From assembly GCA_029834535.1 (NCBI GenBank), contig JAQMWT010000224.1, forward strand, positions 1 to 64,000: a stretch of 64,000 nucleotides of DNA, read 5' to 3'. This DNA is from Chrysophaeum taylorii. Its lineage: Eukaryota; Sar; Pelagophyceae; Pelagomonadales; Pelagomonadaceae. A program made the translations under genes and the position numbers. Shown here piece after piece: positions 9,181-18,716 of this stretch (position 1 is its first letter; every line of letters starts with the position of its first letter). The notes under the pieces were generated by a model, which had not been told where the DNA came from, searched no databases, and saw only the letters and a list, made by a program, of their open reading frames with translations.

Positions 9181-11060
9181 TTAAAAGTGGGGACTGTGTA
9201 CTGAAACCCTAGATACCGAAACTGACGTGTTCACGTATCCAGTGTCGGCTGCCTCCGCCGTCTCCGTCATCTCTGCCGGAGGCTCCAAAGGCGCATCGTC
9301 GAGCGATCTGAGCATGACCCAGCAAGATGTCTCCGTGTTGCGCTTGGGCTTGGACCCGTGGGAGTCGAGGGACAGGGCCACGCTTTCGGGGCGTGCGGTG
9401 CCGTTGGCCCTGCGGCTGGCGGCGAACTCAACTTTGTAGTTCTTGCCGGCCTTGAGGTCGGTCTTTTGACTTGTGGCAGAGTCCGCGCCAGTTGTCAGAC
9501 TTGCTCGGCTATGCGATGCTGCCGAGGTGCCAGCCGCGGACGACAGCGTTCCACCGAACCAGACAATGACCATCACCAAAGCCGCAGGCTTAATCTCCGA
9601 GCCGAGGAAGGCTTTGAGCTCCTGCGACTTTTTGATCGAGTACGTGTTCATCGCAGAGTCGTAATCGATCGTGTTGAGTCTCGGGACGTCCTTTCCATCT
9701 TCGACCCCCATTCCAGGCGGCGCCTCGGCCTCCGTCAGTGGAGCCTCCTCCGGCGGCAACGGCTCACCACCGGCAAGGTGTTGGCCTCGACAGCTGCCGC
9801 TGGCGCCTCCGCGACGTCCGTGTCCCTGGCGAAGACAGCAACATCCCCGACGCCCAAGTAATCTCCGTGGTGAATCCGCAAGTGTTCAGCCAGCGGCTAT
9901 TTATGATCTGAAGCGAAGCCGACCCGTACAATCGGTAACCCGCAGCGTCCAGCAAGGCACGCTTGCGGTCGGCGCTGTACTTGACGGTGGAGTTTGTCGG
10001 AACCCAAGTCAAGGACGTGGTGATGTCGGCGGTCACGTTGCCTTCCTCGCGCAGGACAGCGTTCGTGGTTCGCAATTCGGTGCTTTCGCACTGCAAACGA
10101 CCCAGGTCGGCCTGAAGGTTGTGGGCTTGCGCCTGTGATTGACAATTGCCGGTACATGCAAGCGGGGTCACTCACGCTTATTTTGACGACTACTGATTTG
10201 GGGCTCCCTGGTTCGCCACGGTAAGAACGACAAGAAGCCGCTTCTTCTCCTCGAGCCCCCTCCCCATGGCCTGCTGCTGTCATTTGAGCTGAGGGTGTGG
10301 CGCCGTTCCAGAACCGCGACATGCTCGTCGGCTCGAGATGCAGCAGCGACGACAGTTTTGGCGTATTGCCTCTCGACTTTCCGGACGAGCCCCTTCTGCG
10401 CGGCGAGCTCGCGTCGTAAATTCGAAATGGTGCTTTGCACCTCGAGTTGTGGGCGAATTTCGGCCTTCCGACGGGCCTTGGCGATGCTGGCGGCTTCCTC
10501 GGCCAAGCGCGTGGTCTCGTCAGCAGCTTCGACCTGATCCTGTGCAATTGCCTTGGAGCGCGCTCGCACACGTTCGACGACCGCGGCATGTTCCTTCTTT
10601 TGTTCTCTCAGTTACCGCCGCAGGTCTTGACAAACTAACTAACTAACTTCAGACCTCTTCCGCAAAATGGGAGCCAGGCCGGGACGACAGGAGCCAGTCC
10701 AGAATCACCGGTCTGTAGACGAGGGGCGCCGAGTGGTGGGTCGGCGGAGAGTGATCATCAGGCTTGTCGCCATGCGACGCGGAGACCGCAGGTCCTGAGA
10801 AAAAACGATAAGGTGAGTGACTTGAACGGGTGACGGTCGAAGACGCTAGCGCGAACAACAAGTTGGATGCCATGATACCGCTTATCCTCACTGGCGATGC
10901 GAGCCCGCGATTCTTCCTCCTGCCTGGCCTTGAGCTCGGCCTCCTTGTGGGCGGCGCATGCCCTTGCCGCCGCCAGCTCGGTCTTACTCACTTTCGTCTG
11001 CTTCTTCTTCTCACCGCCTCGACCAGACTTGGGGGCTTCCTTTCGGCGATGCGTCGGCAT
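9181..11060 (-). CDS. Multi-exon coiled-coil protein, unrecognised; splice model only partly resolved
   Basis: The first exon (ATG 11060 down to 10879) encodes a Lys/Glu/Ala-rich helix. An intron at 10607-10878 joins it in frame to REQKKEHAAVVERVRARSKA, continuing the heptad-like helix to about 10300. Further helical exons (LQADLGRLQCESTELRTTNA) and a globular tail (NTIDYDSAMNTYSIKKSQEL, KNYKVEFAASRRANGTARPE) follow, ending at 9181. Several frame changes between 10300 and 9750 need short introns; a 38-nt one near 9745 fits well, the others are ambiguous. A hydrophobic stretch (AALVMVIVWFGGTL) near 9560-9600 may span a membrane. The first intron is 272 nt, far above the local norm, because it contains a LINE-like tail (10633-10708). 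No family recognised. Confidence 0.5.
10633..10708 (-). mobile_element. LINE/SINE-like 3' end with (TTAG)n tail, copy 2, inside an intron
   Basis: Minus-strand stretch matching copies 1 and 3: a conserved region including GCCTGGCTCCCATTTTGCGG, then GTCTGAAG and TTAG repeats. It shares GATTCTGGACTGGCTCCTG-type sequence with copy 3, so these two copies are similar over about 75 bp. It sits within the first intron of the coiled-coil gene (9181-11060), in the same orientation as that gene. Confidence 0.6.
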
Positions 11061-12370
11061 TGCGGGATCGGTCGGCGCCGGCGCCGCTGTTTCCTCTCAA
11101 GACATCCGTCTGCGCTCGTTCAACAATTGAGGGGAGTCCAGGGACATGGCGAACCTCCGGGGCCGGCCTTCGTTGGGGAGCTGGTCGCCGCGCGTATGCA
11201 GCTGATCGGCTCGAGGGCGAGGCGGTTCCATGTCACTACAAAGAGCGGCGAACGCCATATGCTTCGTATGTGCTCTGGATCCGACGGCCTGGATCATAAA
11301 GACGATGCAACGTTGACTGCGGTTCAGCCGCGCTGAAACCTGCTCGATATGGACACTCGCGTAGGTGGCGACGTGCGAGAGTGGGACGTAGCGGCCAGTC
11401 CACGCCTGGGGCGGGTTGGCCACGAGGTTTCCGACCGAAGACATTGCATCCGCCGAAGTTCCGGTCGATTCAGTCATAAAAAAGCGCCAACCCAGTTCGC
11501 CGACTTGCGCCCTCCGTGGGCCTCTAGAATCGTGACGGCCCCGGCTGAAATCCAGAAACGAAGCCGGCTGTCAAGAATCTAGAGGCTGGCGACTAGCAGC
11601 CGTCGAGATCTGATGCGATTTAGTCTCACGCTTGAGCCATATGGTGCTGGGGATGAAAAGTCTTGCATAAGCTGGCTGACGCAGACATACTGAAACGTAT
11701 TAGAAATGATACGTCGAGGCTTTCGTATACGAGGATTCTAGTTTCAGAGTTTCGTAAGAGTACTTCGAAAGTACCGAAAGTCACAGTGTGGTTTTGTGAG
11801 GTAGGCCTGACGGTGCGGGTAAGGTAGTGGGGTGAGAGCTTTAACAGTCGACTTTCGAACGAGACTGCCAAAAGAGCGAGCAGTGGCGGTTGAGGTTCGA
11901 ATGAGGGACAGGGTTTTCAAAAGTCAACTGGTATAGTCGAGGGTTTTTTTTTTGACTACCAAGGTATTTTTGAATAGTCGACTGCGCTGCAAATGAGGGG
12001 GGGGGGTTTAAGAGTCGACTGCTTAGAGGGGTGGAGTGCGCACGGGAGCAGGCAGGGAGTTCGGTGGTTAATAGAGGGGTTGCGTGGAGACGCGAGGGAT
12101 GCCCGGAAGGCGGATCGGGATTATCAGCCCCCCGTGCAAGATAGATTCAGATGTGGGGGTGATCAAACTTATTGCTGCCGCGGAGGGTCCGTACCGAAGT
12201 CGGAGAGGAAGGGGGCGGTCCAACCTAAATAAAATAAAGCACAACGCAAGACGCGGCGTTCTCTCTTAAAATATAAAAAACGACGGCAGAGGGTTGATTG
12301 ATCATGAAAAAAACTGCCGCGCTTATTTGAGGTTCCCATTCCTTCGGAGAAATCAGAAGGAGAGCGGCTC
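11061..12370. other. Gene-poor interval with GTCGAC-bearing repeats
   Basis: No supportable gene. Between about 11830 and 12035 the sequence AGTCGACT, or close variants, recurs several times, with poly-T and poly-G runs, ending in AGTCGACTGCTTAGAGGGG. The last 0.1 kb lies downstream of the zinc-finger gene at 12371-12991. Confidence 0.4.
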
Positions 12371-12991
12371 TTAGAGAGAGGATGGCGTCACGCGGCGTGG
12401 GGCAAAGCAGAGGGTGCACTTGTTGCGGTCGATGTCGTTTCTACGGTGGCACAAAGGGCATTGCCAGCCATGGGCCTGCGGCGGCGACGACGTTTCGGGG
12501 CGGCAATAGCGATCGTCGTCGTCTGGTACGTTGGCCAAGCCAAGGGGCGGCGCTGAAAAAAGGGGCGCGGGATCATTGTCGCGGTAGCGATCGCGCCACT
12601 CGGTGAGCTTGGCGGTGAGGGATCGGTGCCAGGCAGCGTCGTCGCCGCGGGGAGTTTGTTGTTGTTGTTGTTGTTGTTGTTGAGCTTTCTTGGCGGCGGC
12701 GGCGGCTTCTTCGGTGCGGCGGAGCAAGCCGCTGAAGGCGCCGCAGAGGTCGTCGGGGGCCGTGGGGGAGACGGGGGCGGAGTTGGATTTGAAGGGAAGG
12801 GCCTCGGGGAGCGAGAGGTCCTTCTTTGTCTTCTTCGCGTCGAAGGGATCTCGGTTTTCCTTCCCAGCGGCGGGGCTCAGGCTGAGGCGCGGCGTCGGGA
12901 GCGCGGCCTTGGGCTTGCCCGTCGATGCCGCGAGGTTCTCGTCGTGGATCGTGCCGAGGGGCGTGCGTCGTCGCTTGCGCTGCTGGTCCAT
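12371..12991 (-). CDS. RanBP2-type zinc-finger protein, mostly disordered
   Basis: A 206-residue protein from the ATG at 12991. Residues 1-170 are low complexity and probably disordered: a basic start (MDQQRKRRRTPLG), Ser/Pro-rich segments and a run of nine glutamines. The C-terminus carries a single zinc finger of RanBP2 type: WQCPLC, ten residues, then CTLCFAPR (Cys-x2-Cys-x10-Cys-x2-Cys). Such fingers bind ubiquitin, Ran or single-stranded RNA depending on the protein. KENRDP and SAPVSPTAP could be degradation or phosphorylation motifs (a KEN box is inferred, not shown). Head-to-head with the JmjC gene, 130 bp between the ATGs. Confidence 0.7.
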   Translation of the reverse strand: MDQQRKRRRTPLGTIHDENLAASTGKPKAALPTPRLSLSPAAGKENRDPFDAKKTKKDLSLPEALPFKSNSAPVSPTAPDDLCGAFSGLLRRTEEAAAAAKKAQQQQQQQQQTPRGDDAAWHRSLTAKLTEWRDRYRDNDPAPLFSAPPLGLANVPDDDDRYCRPETSSPPQAHGWQCPLCHRRNDIDRNKCTLCFAPRRVTPSSL

Positions 12992-13121
12992 CGTGAACAA
13001 CAAAAAAAAACAACTGTGAGAGTCTCTGCTTGAAAATACAAAACGACTTTTGCGCTCCCCTCACTTACCCTTTCATGTGTGTTCCCCTTATTTAGTAGTT
13101 AGTACCCTTGCACACGTGCAT

Positions 13122-14562
13122 ATGGAGAGCAGATGTCCCGTGAAGACGGTGGTGTCGGGGATAGGGCTAGTCGCTCTGGGGGCATGGGCCGGGTTCGTGA
13201 TGCACGCGACCGCCCCCGAGCACGCTCCCTTTACGACGACGACGCTGGTTCCCCCCAAGCCGCGGACCCTGAACTCTGACGTGATCGATGGCGAAGATCT
13301 CGATACGGCCGCGGGCTCTCGTGTGCTCCACGAGGAGATCGAGGACGCGGCGGCCATACGTTGGGGAGACTGGTCGGCGGGGGGTCGCTTCGTCAAGGCC
13401 AATGCGAAGCCGTTCGAGGCGGGATACCCCGGTACGCGTCCATTAGTGGAATTGTTGCGGTCGTGGAACCCCGACAACGTGACGGTTCCGGTACCCTTCC
13501 GCGAGAGCCTCGCCGTTTTGAACTATTCGAATCCCGAGGAGCGCGCGATGGCCGAGACGTACCGCGACGCCGAGGTCCCCTTCAAGGTGTACGGCGTGCC
13601 GAACGTCGAGGAGGTCCGAAAGAAGTGGACCGACTCGTACCTCGCGGACGCTATGAGGGGCCACATCCAGTACAAGGTCGAAAAGTCCGAGAATAACCAT
13701 TTCATGTACTGGCAACACAAGGCGGGCGTCGCGAGCGCCTACAAGGACTGGGTCCCGCCCACAAAAATAGTCTCGGGCGTGACGTTTCGCGAATGGCTCG
13801 GCTGGGCTCGCGACGCCGACGCCGACAAAAAAGACGCCGAGGAGACGCATCACTATTTGATGCTCGGGACTATGCCCTTGTCCTCGCTGAACAAGCGCCG
13901 CCTCGGCGATAAGGGCGTGAGGGCCGAGGCGAAGAAGCACCATTTCGTCACGGCCGACCTCGACGTCTTCACGCCCCCCGTCGAAAACTTTTTCGTCACC
14001 AACATCCCCGCCAACAAGGGCATCCAGTGCCGCTTCGGCATGCGCGGGGTCATCGCCGAAGCCCACTACGACGGCGGCCGGAACATGGTCGCGATGCTCA
14101 AGGGTGCGAAGCGCTACGTTCTCGCGCCTCCTTCCTCTTGCGACCGCCTCAAAATCATTCCCGACCGACGCCACCCCTCCTTCCGACACTCCACGACAGA
14201 CTGGTCCGACCAGCACGACGCCGAGGCAGACTTTATGGACGCGGACGCCATCGATACCGTCGTCCGCGAGGGCGAGGTCCTCTATATCCCCTCCTACTGG
14301 ATTCACTACATCGTCTCGCTCAAGTACTCGATACAGTGCAACACGCGCTCGGGCGCCCCGCCCAATGGCGAGGGCGAACACCACGTCCAAAAATGCGTAC
14401 GTCTCTTTCTTTTTTTTTGTAACGTAATTTTTTTTTTCGTCCACGAACGCGCAGGTCGGCCTCGAAAACACCAGACAACACCCCAAACACCCGACGGCCG
14501 AACCAGGGGAGAGTTCAAGCAAGAAAAAAAAACGCAAGCAAAAGCGCAACCGCAACGCTTGA
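13122..14562 (+). CDS. Membrane-anchored JmjC/cupin-8 type Fe(II) dioxygenase-like protein, two exons
   Basis: Exon 1 runs from the ATG at 13122 to 14396. A 58-nt intron (14397-14454, donor GTACGT, T-rich, acceptor GCGCAG) leads to a last exon ending in a basic tail (KKKKRKQKRNRNA). A type II signal anchor lies at about residues 10-30 (VVSGIGLVALGAWAGFV). The catalytic region has the expected double-stranded beta-helix landmarks: RGVIAEAHYDGGRNMVAMLK, where the HxD pair would bind iron, GAKRYVLAPP, and VLYIPSYWIHYIVSL, whose His would be the third ligand. Cupin-8/JmjC enzymes hydroxylate proteins or other substrates using 2-oxoglutarate. A lumenal or secretory location is inferred from the anchor. 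Substrate unknown. Confidence 0.8.
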
Positions 14563-14842
14563 GTTTCAATCCGTCATCCCGTTGTCCTGTATTATCTATC
14601 TTCTTCGGTGGAGGCACCGCCGATCACAACTCCTTCAGATGACCGTTCTTTTCCAGAGCAACCGGCCGGCGCGCCGCGCGACGCTCCCCTTGTCCTGGCT
14701 CGCGTGAGATGGAGGCGCCCGACCTAGTTCGTATCGTTACTGATGTTCTCGACCTCCTAACTTTTCGTGTGATGGTCGTGGAGAGATCCCCCGCCTGCCT
14801 TGCTGGAAACAAAAAACTAGCAGGGTTTGCGTCACCGCGTGC

Positions 14843-15436
14843 ATGGCGCTTCGTCGTCTGCTGCACGCGTCGCGACGCGCGCACAAGAGCAGGCTCGGAA
14901 GACTCGCCGAGGACGCGGCGCTCATCACGGGTTCGTCCCAGGCTGGGTCGGCCGATGCCTCGGTTGACCCAACGTTTCTTGTCGCCGAGCGCAAAATTCT
15001 GGACGCGATGCGACGCGGCGCGTTCGACCAGCTCGACGGCGCTGGCAAGCCTCGCGTCGACGACGCGCATAAGGCGGCTATTGACGGCATGAGGGCCGGC
15101 GCGGCTTCTTCGTACCTGATGGCGAAACAACTCGCCGCGGCCAACGTAAAACCCCAGTCGCTCGAGCTGCGCGAGGAAGTCCGAGCGGCGCGCGACCGCC
15201 TCGTCGCCTCTATCCAGAACACCGCACTCGAGCGCCGCCTCGAGGCGCCTCACCTCCGAGAAGCCGCCGCAGACCTTCAGGCACTCATCAAGCGCCAGCA
15301 CCTCGCAGCTATAGCTGATGCCCGCTCGTTCGGTGTTGCGGGGGACGGGCTCCAGGTCCGCGCTTTTGACTTCGAAGCCGAGGTGGCGAGGCTTGGGCGA
15401 AGAAGTGCAGATGGCGAGCCGATCTCCGCGGATTAA
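14843..15436 (+). CDS. DUF1992 (DNAJC28-type) protein, possibly mitochondrial
   Basis: A 197-residue single-exon protein. The core, PTFLVAERKILDAMRRGAFD then QLDGAGKPR, matches the DUF1992 pattern (xERxIxEAxxxGxFDxLxGxGKP) found in bacterial YhdN-like proteins and at the C-terminus of animal DNAJC28. No J domain is present here. The N-terminus (MALRRLLHASRRAHKSRLGR) is Arg/Ser/Ala-rich without acids, as in mitochondrial presequences. DNAJC28-type proteins are associated with membrane trafficking or mitochondria, but the biochemical role is unclear. ATG at 14843 chosen because it starts the presequence-like segment. Confidence 0.75.
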   Translation: MALRRLLHASRRAHKSRLGRLAEDAALITGSSQAGSADASVDPTFLVAERKILDAMRRGAFDQLDGAGKPRVDDAHKAAIDGMRAGAASSYLMAKQLAAANVKPQSLELREEVRAARDRLVASIQNTALERRLEAPHLREAAADLQALIKRQHLAAIADARSFGVAGDGLQVRAFDFEAEVARLGRRSADGEPISAD

Positions 15437-15671
15437 CCCTCTTCGGATGACGTCTACAGCCACGTTCCGAAAACTCGCCTTTCTTATTAGCAGTCGTCTT
15501 TTAATGAATAATCACCTCTTCCAAACAACTTGCGCATCACCGCGCCCTCCTTTTTTTGGCAATCAACTTATTGCTAGTTTCCTCTGCGGATACCTCCGCT
15601 TTCCAGGCGCTCCTCACGTCTCCATTGAGCGACCTGCATTCTGACTGCCGAGTCGACCATGATTAATTAAA

Positions 15672-15987
15672 GGGATCGGTCAAGTTTGGTCAAAAAGTTT
15701 GGTGAATTTCTTTCATGTTTGCTCGATTTTGATGTATGATTTAGGAAAAACTCACAAGTGTGGTCACTTTCCGTAGAAGTTTGGTCAGTTAAGTTTGGTC
15801 ACTCCGAAGTTGCATTAAGTTTGATCAATCAGCCCTTCAAGTTTGATTAATTTCCTTGTAAGTTTGGTCAACAAGTTTGATCAGTACTCCTCAAACTTCC
15901 ACAGTATTGACCAAACTTCGGCTTTTTAAATCAAACTTAAGAAGGCTTTTCAAGGGGGCGCGCGAGCGCTTTTGGTGCGAAAATGCT
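15672..15987 (+). repeat. Right copy of the 0.32 kb dispersed repeat
   Basis: Reverse complement of 1-320, from GGGATCGGTCAAGTTTGGTC to GGTGCGAAAATGCT, with small substitutions and indels. Repeated AAGTTTGGTCA motifs in both orientations give many potential short hairpins. The flank at the left end is AATTAATTAA and at the right end TTAAAAACG. No clear duplication was found. Confidence 0.8.
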
Positions 15988-17114
15988 TTAAAAACGAGAG
16001 CTAGGTGCTGCAGCCACGCAGAATCTACCGTCGCGTCACACGCGCGGCATGGGCACCCCCCCATGGCCGCCTTAGAAGGAGGTCCATCCTAAGACAGCGC
16101 GGCGATACGCAAGGAGAGCGGGTAGCGACGCGCGGCCTCGAGAGCAGATTCCCACGGCTTGGCGTATTTAAGCTGGGCCCATTCTCGTACCTTCCATCGT
16201 TCGTAGAAGCCACCCAAACCGCGACTCTCCACGGTGGTGTTGCCATGGTCGTGCGTCATTCTTCAGCAACAAGCGGACATCGGACACCAGACTTACATGG
16301 TCTGCGTGAGACGGATCACCCCATGCTGCATCCCAAAATCCGAGAGGGAGCGTCTTTGATAATCGACTCGGGGTCGAGAACGCGAAACTCGACGACCTCG
16401 AGAAACTGCGCGAGCAACGCCCCTCGAGCACCCAAAGATTGTAGTCCCACACTTGTGCGGGACCGTACAGGACCACGTTCAGGAGTTCCTCACCGTCGCG
16501 TACCCGATCCGGAGTTAGCTGTCCAGCTTGATCATGGGACGGCAACGCGAGCACGTGCCGTTACGCCAGCATAAACAACTCGCACGACCGTAAGAGAACA
16601 CCTCCTTATCCTCCTCCTCCTCGCGCATCTCGACAACCCCGACCTGCCGCAAGATCTCCCCGGGAGCTGCTGCTGCACCGTCGAGCACTGTACGAGAAAG
16701 TCGGCAAATACAAGCTGCGGCGCGAAGGGATGTCAAGACGTCGACAGCCTCGTTCCGGAAGATCGCCGACACCACCCCTGTAATTCTAACCCAGTCACCA
16801 GTACGAGTCTAAAATATGACAAGTTTGATGTGATTGTTGGAAATTTGATCACACCAAATTGAATGCCACCAAGATTGCCCATACACACGCATCAACATGC
16901 GAAAACTCACAGAACAACATCCACAAACAAGGCCTGCGTAAGACATCGCTGATACCACGCTGTTTCGTCGCCCAAGATTATTCGGATGCGCCTTATTAGT
17001 TCGATGTTTATGACAGACTACAGCGAACGATCCCGGTTCGTCATCTCGTGCCTTTAGCGGATGACATTGTTGCAGATGTCTATCAAGCGCATATGCTGAG
17101 AAGAGCCGCCTGAC
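15988..17114. other. Gene-poor interval with possible degraded coding sequence
   Basis: Minus-strand open frames at 16515-16775 (with EMREEEEDKEVFSYGRASCL) and 16168-16554 (with NVVLYGPAQVWDYNLWVLEG) have protein-like composition and could be two exons of one unrecognised gene, but I cannot fix a start or a splice. At 16815-16870 are GTTTGATG/AAATTTGATC motifs like those of the 0.32 kb repeat. Confidence 0.25.
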
Positions 17115-17192
17115 TGACTAACTAACTAACTAACTTCAGACGTCTCCCGAGCATGGGAGCCAGGCCGGACCGGCAGGAGCCGGTACGGAATC
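17115..17192 (-). mobile_element. LINE/SINE-like 3' end with (TTAG)n tail, copy 3
   Basis: Same minus-strand consensus as copies 1 and 2 (GGCCTGGCTCCCATGCTCGG, then GTCTGAAG and at least four TTAG units). An open minus-strand frame from the adjacent segment ends in a TGA within GTCTGAAG, just before the TTAG repeats. That is the arrangement expected if this is the true 3' end of a non-LTR retrotransposon. Confidence 0.6.
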
Positions 17193-17611
17193 ACAGAGGA
17201 AAATCACGCAGTTGGGGCAGAGGCGAGGGACGAGGACGGACTTGTTGATGGTGGACCGCCACTGCGCGCGGTCTTGTGCGAGGTCGTGCAAAAGCGTCGC
17301 AGGCCGCGGACGTGTTGGTCCACGAACAATCGACCTGTCCGTCGCGCTCTGCCCAACCGAGCGAACTCGAACCCCATCCCAGCGCGGACTTTCCGGGTGC
17401 TAACCGGCCAGCGAGCCGCCTGACTTGCCCTCCATAAAGCCCTTGATGAGGACCGACACGGCCTCGCAGAAGTGTGCTTCGCGCGATAGCTGGATCTTTG
17501 TCGGCAAGAAGGTTCGGAGCAGGTGTGCCTTTTACCACATGTGACGGTATTGTCTACTTGCACATCACAACGACCAGCACGCACATAAAAGCTGCATCTT
17601 ACATATAGCAC
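17193..17611 (-). pseudogene. Probable LINE coding fragment upstream of the (TTAG)n tail
   Basis: Minus-strand reading gives HDLAQDRAQWRSTINKSVLV then PRLCPNC, leading directly into the tail at 17115-17192. The DRxxWR block resembles the extreme C-terminus of many LINE reverse transcriptases. Farther upstream (about 17400-17470) another frame reads LSREAHFCEAVSVLIKGFM. The stretch is open in all three minus frames in pieces, as expected for a decayed fragment. The LINE assignment rests on context and one weak motif. Confidence 0.35.
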
Positions 17612-18327
17612 TTGAACGACAGCGCTGTCGCGCTGTAGACCATGATGCTGTACGCGCCGTCAACTTGCCGCCCGTGTCGAACATCAGATGCTGCTGCAAG
17701 TCGGCCTCGAGAACACACATGCTGAACTTGGCATCTTGGTTAGATCCTTGGTTAGATCGAATAAAGTGGAGCCTCGCATTTGCGCGCTCTGAGCTGCGAC
17801 AGCGTACTCGGCGATCTCTCGTAGTCGTTTACCTTCGTCTGGGCACGCGACTTCTTGTTTTCTTTCTCGGCGTCGTGGTCAACCGACGTCGGCGTGTTAC
17901 CACCACGCTCCCGCTCGACCTGAGCGACGAAACCCGCATCGATACCGTGTTCGTTTCGAAGTCGAAGGACGCTCCGGAGTCTCAGTGCGACGTGCAGAAC
18001 CGATGAAAGCTTGATCACGGCGGGCCTTGTTTTGTCAGCGAACAGTATGTTTGCTCTCTAAGAGTACAAGTTTAGTCAGCCAAGATACGGATTGACTAAA
18101 CTTAAGTGACCAAACTTGTTGAGGGTTTACGGTGACCAAACATATATGGTGGTTGGAAACTTGACTTTTCCCTTAATTAAAACCCTCTTCAGTTTCCTTT
18201 GCGGTTTCGACACATCGCTCCCCCAAGGGATATCCTTACCCCTCCTCGCACCGTGTTCGTCCTCGCCGCCGATCTCTACTCGCTCGGCGAGCGGTGAGAT
18301 CGGCTGAGTAGTGGCTCGGTCGAGCGC
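17612..18327. other. Gene-free interval with a partial TTTGGTCA-type repeat
   Basis: At about 18066-18180 the motifs AAGTTTAGTCA, TGACCAAACTTGTTGA and GGTGACCAAACAT show a partial, diverged relative of the repeats at 1-320 and 15672-15987. The remaining sequence shows nothing I can support. The end should hold the promoter of the WW gene. Confidence 0.4.
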
Positions 18328-18684
18328 ATGCTTCGACACCGCATGGCTGGACCGTCCATGGTGGCGGCGGTTACGCTGTTGCTTGCACGGCAGGCAGTCG
18401 GCGAGTCGCCGCCATACCGATCGCCCATGCCGTCCCCACTGCCTCCGCTACAACCTCTCATCGACCGAGGCGGACGCGTTTGGGATGCAGTTTGGGATAT
18501 GCGTGCGGGGCGGCCGTACTACGTTGAGCGCGTTACCGGCGCTACGGCATGGGTCGTCGACGTGGCGCCGGTGCTCCCGCCGAGCTCGCCACCAGTCCCG
18601 CAGCAACGGGTCGCTCCAGGGAGCTACCAGCAGTGGGACTCGGCACAAACACCGCAGCAGCAACAACAACAACGCCCACCGCAA

Positions 18685-18716
<32 letters not shown>

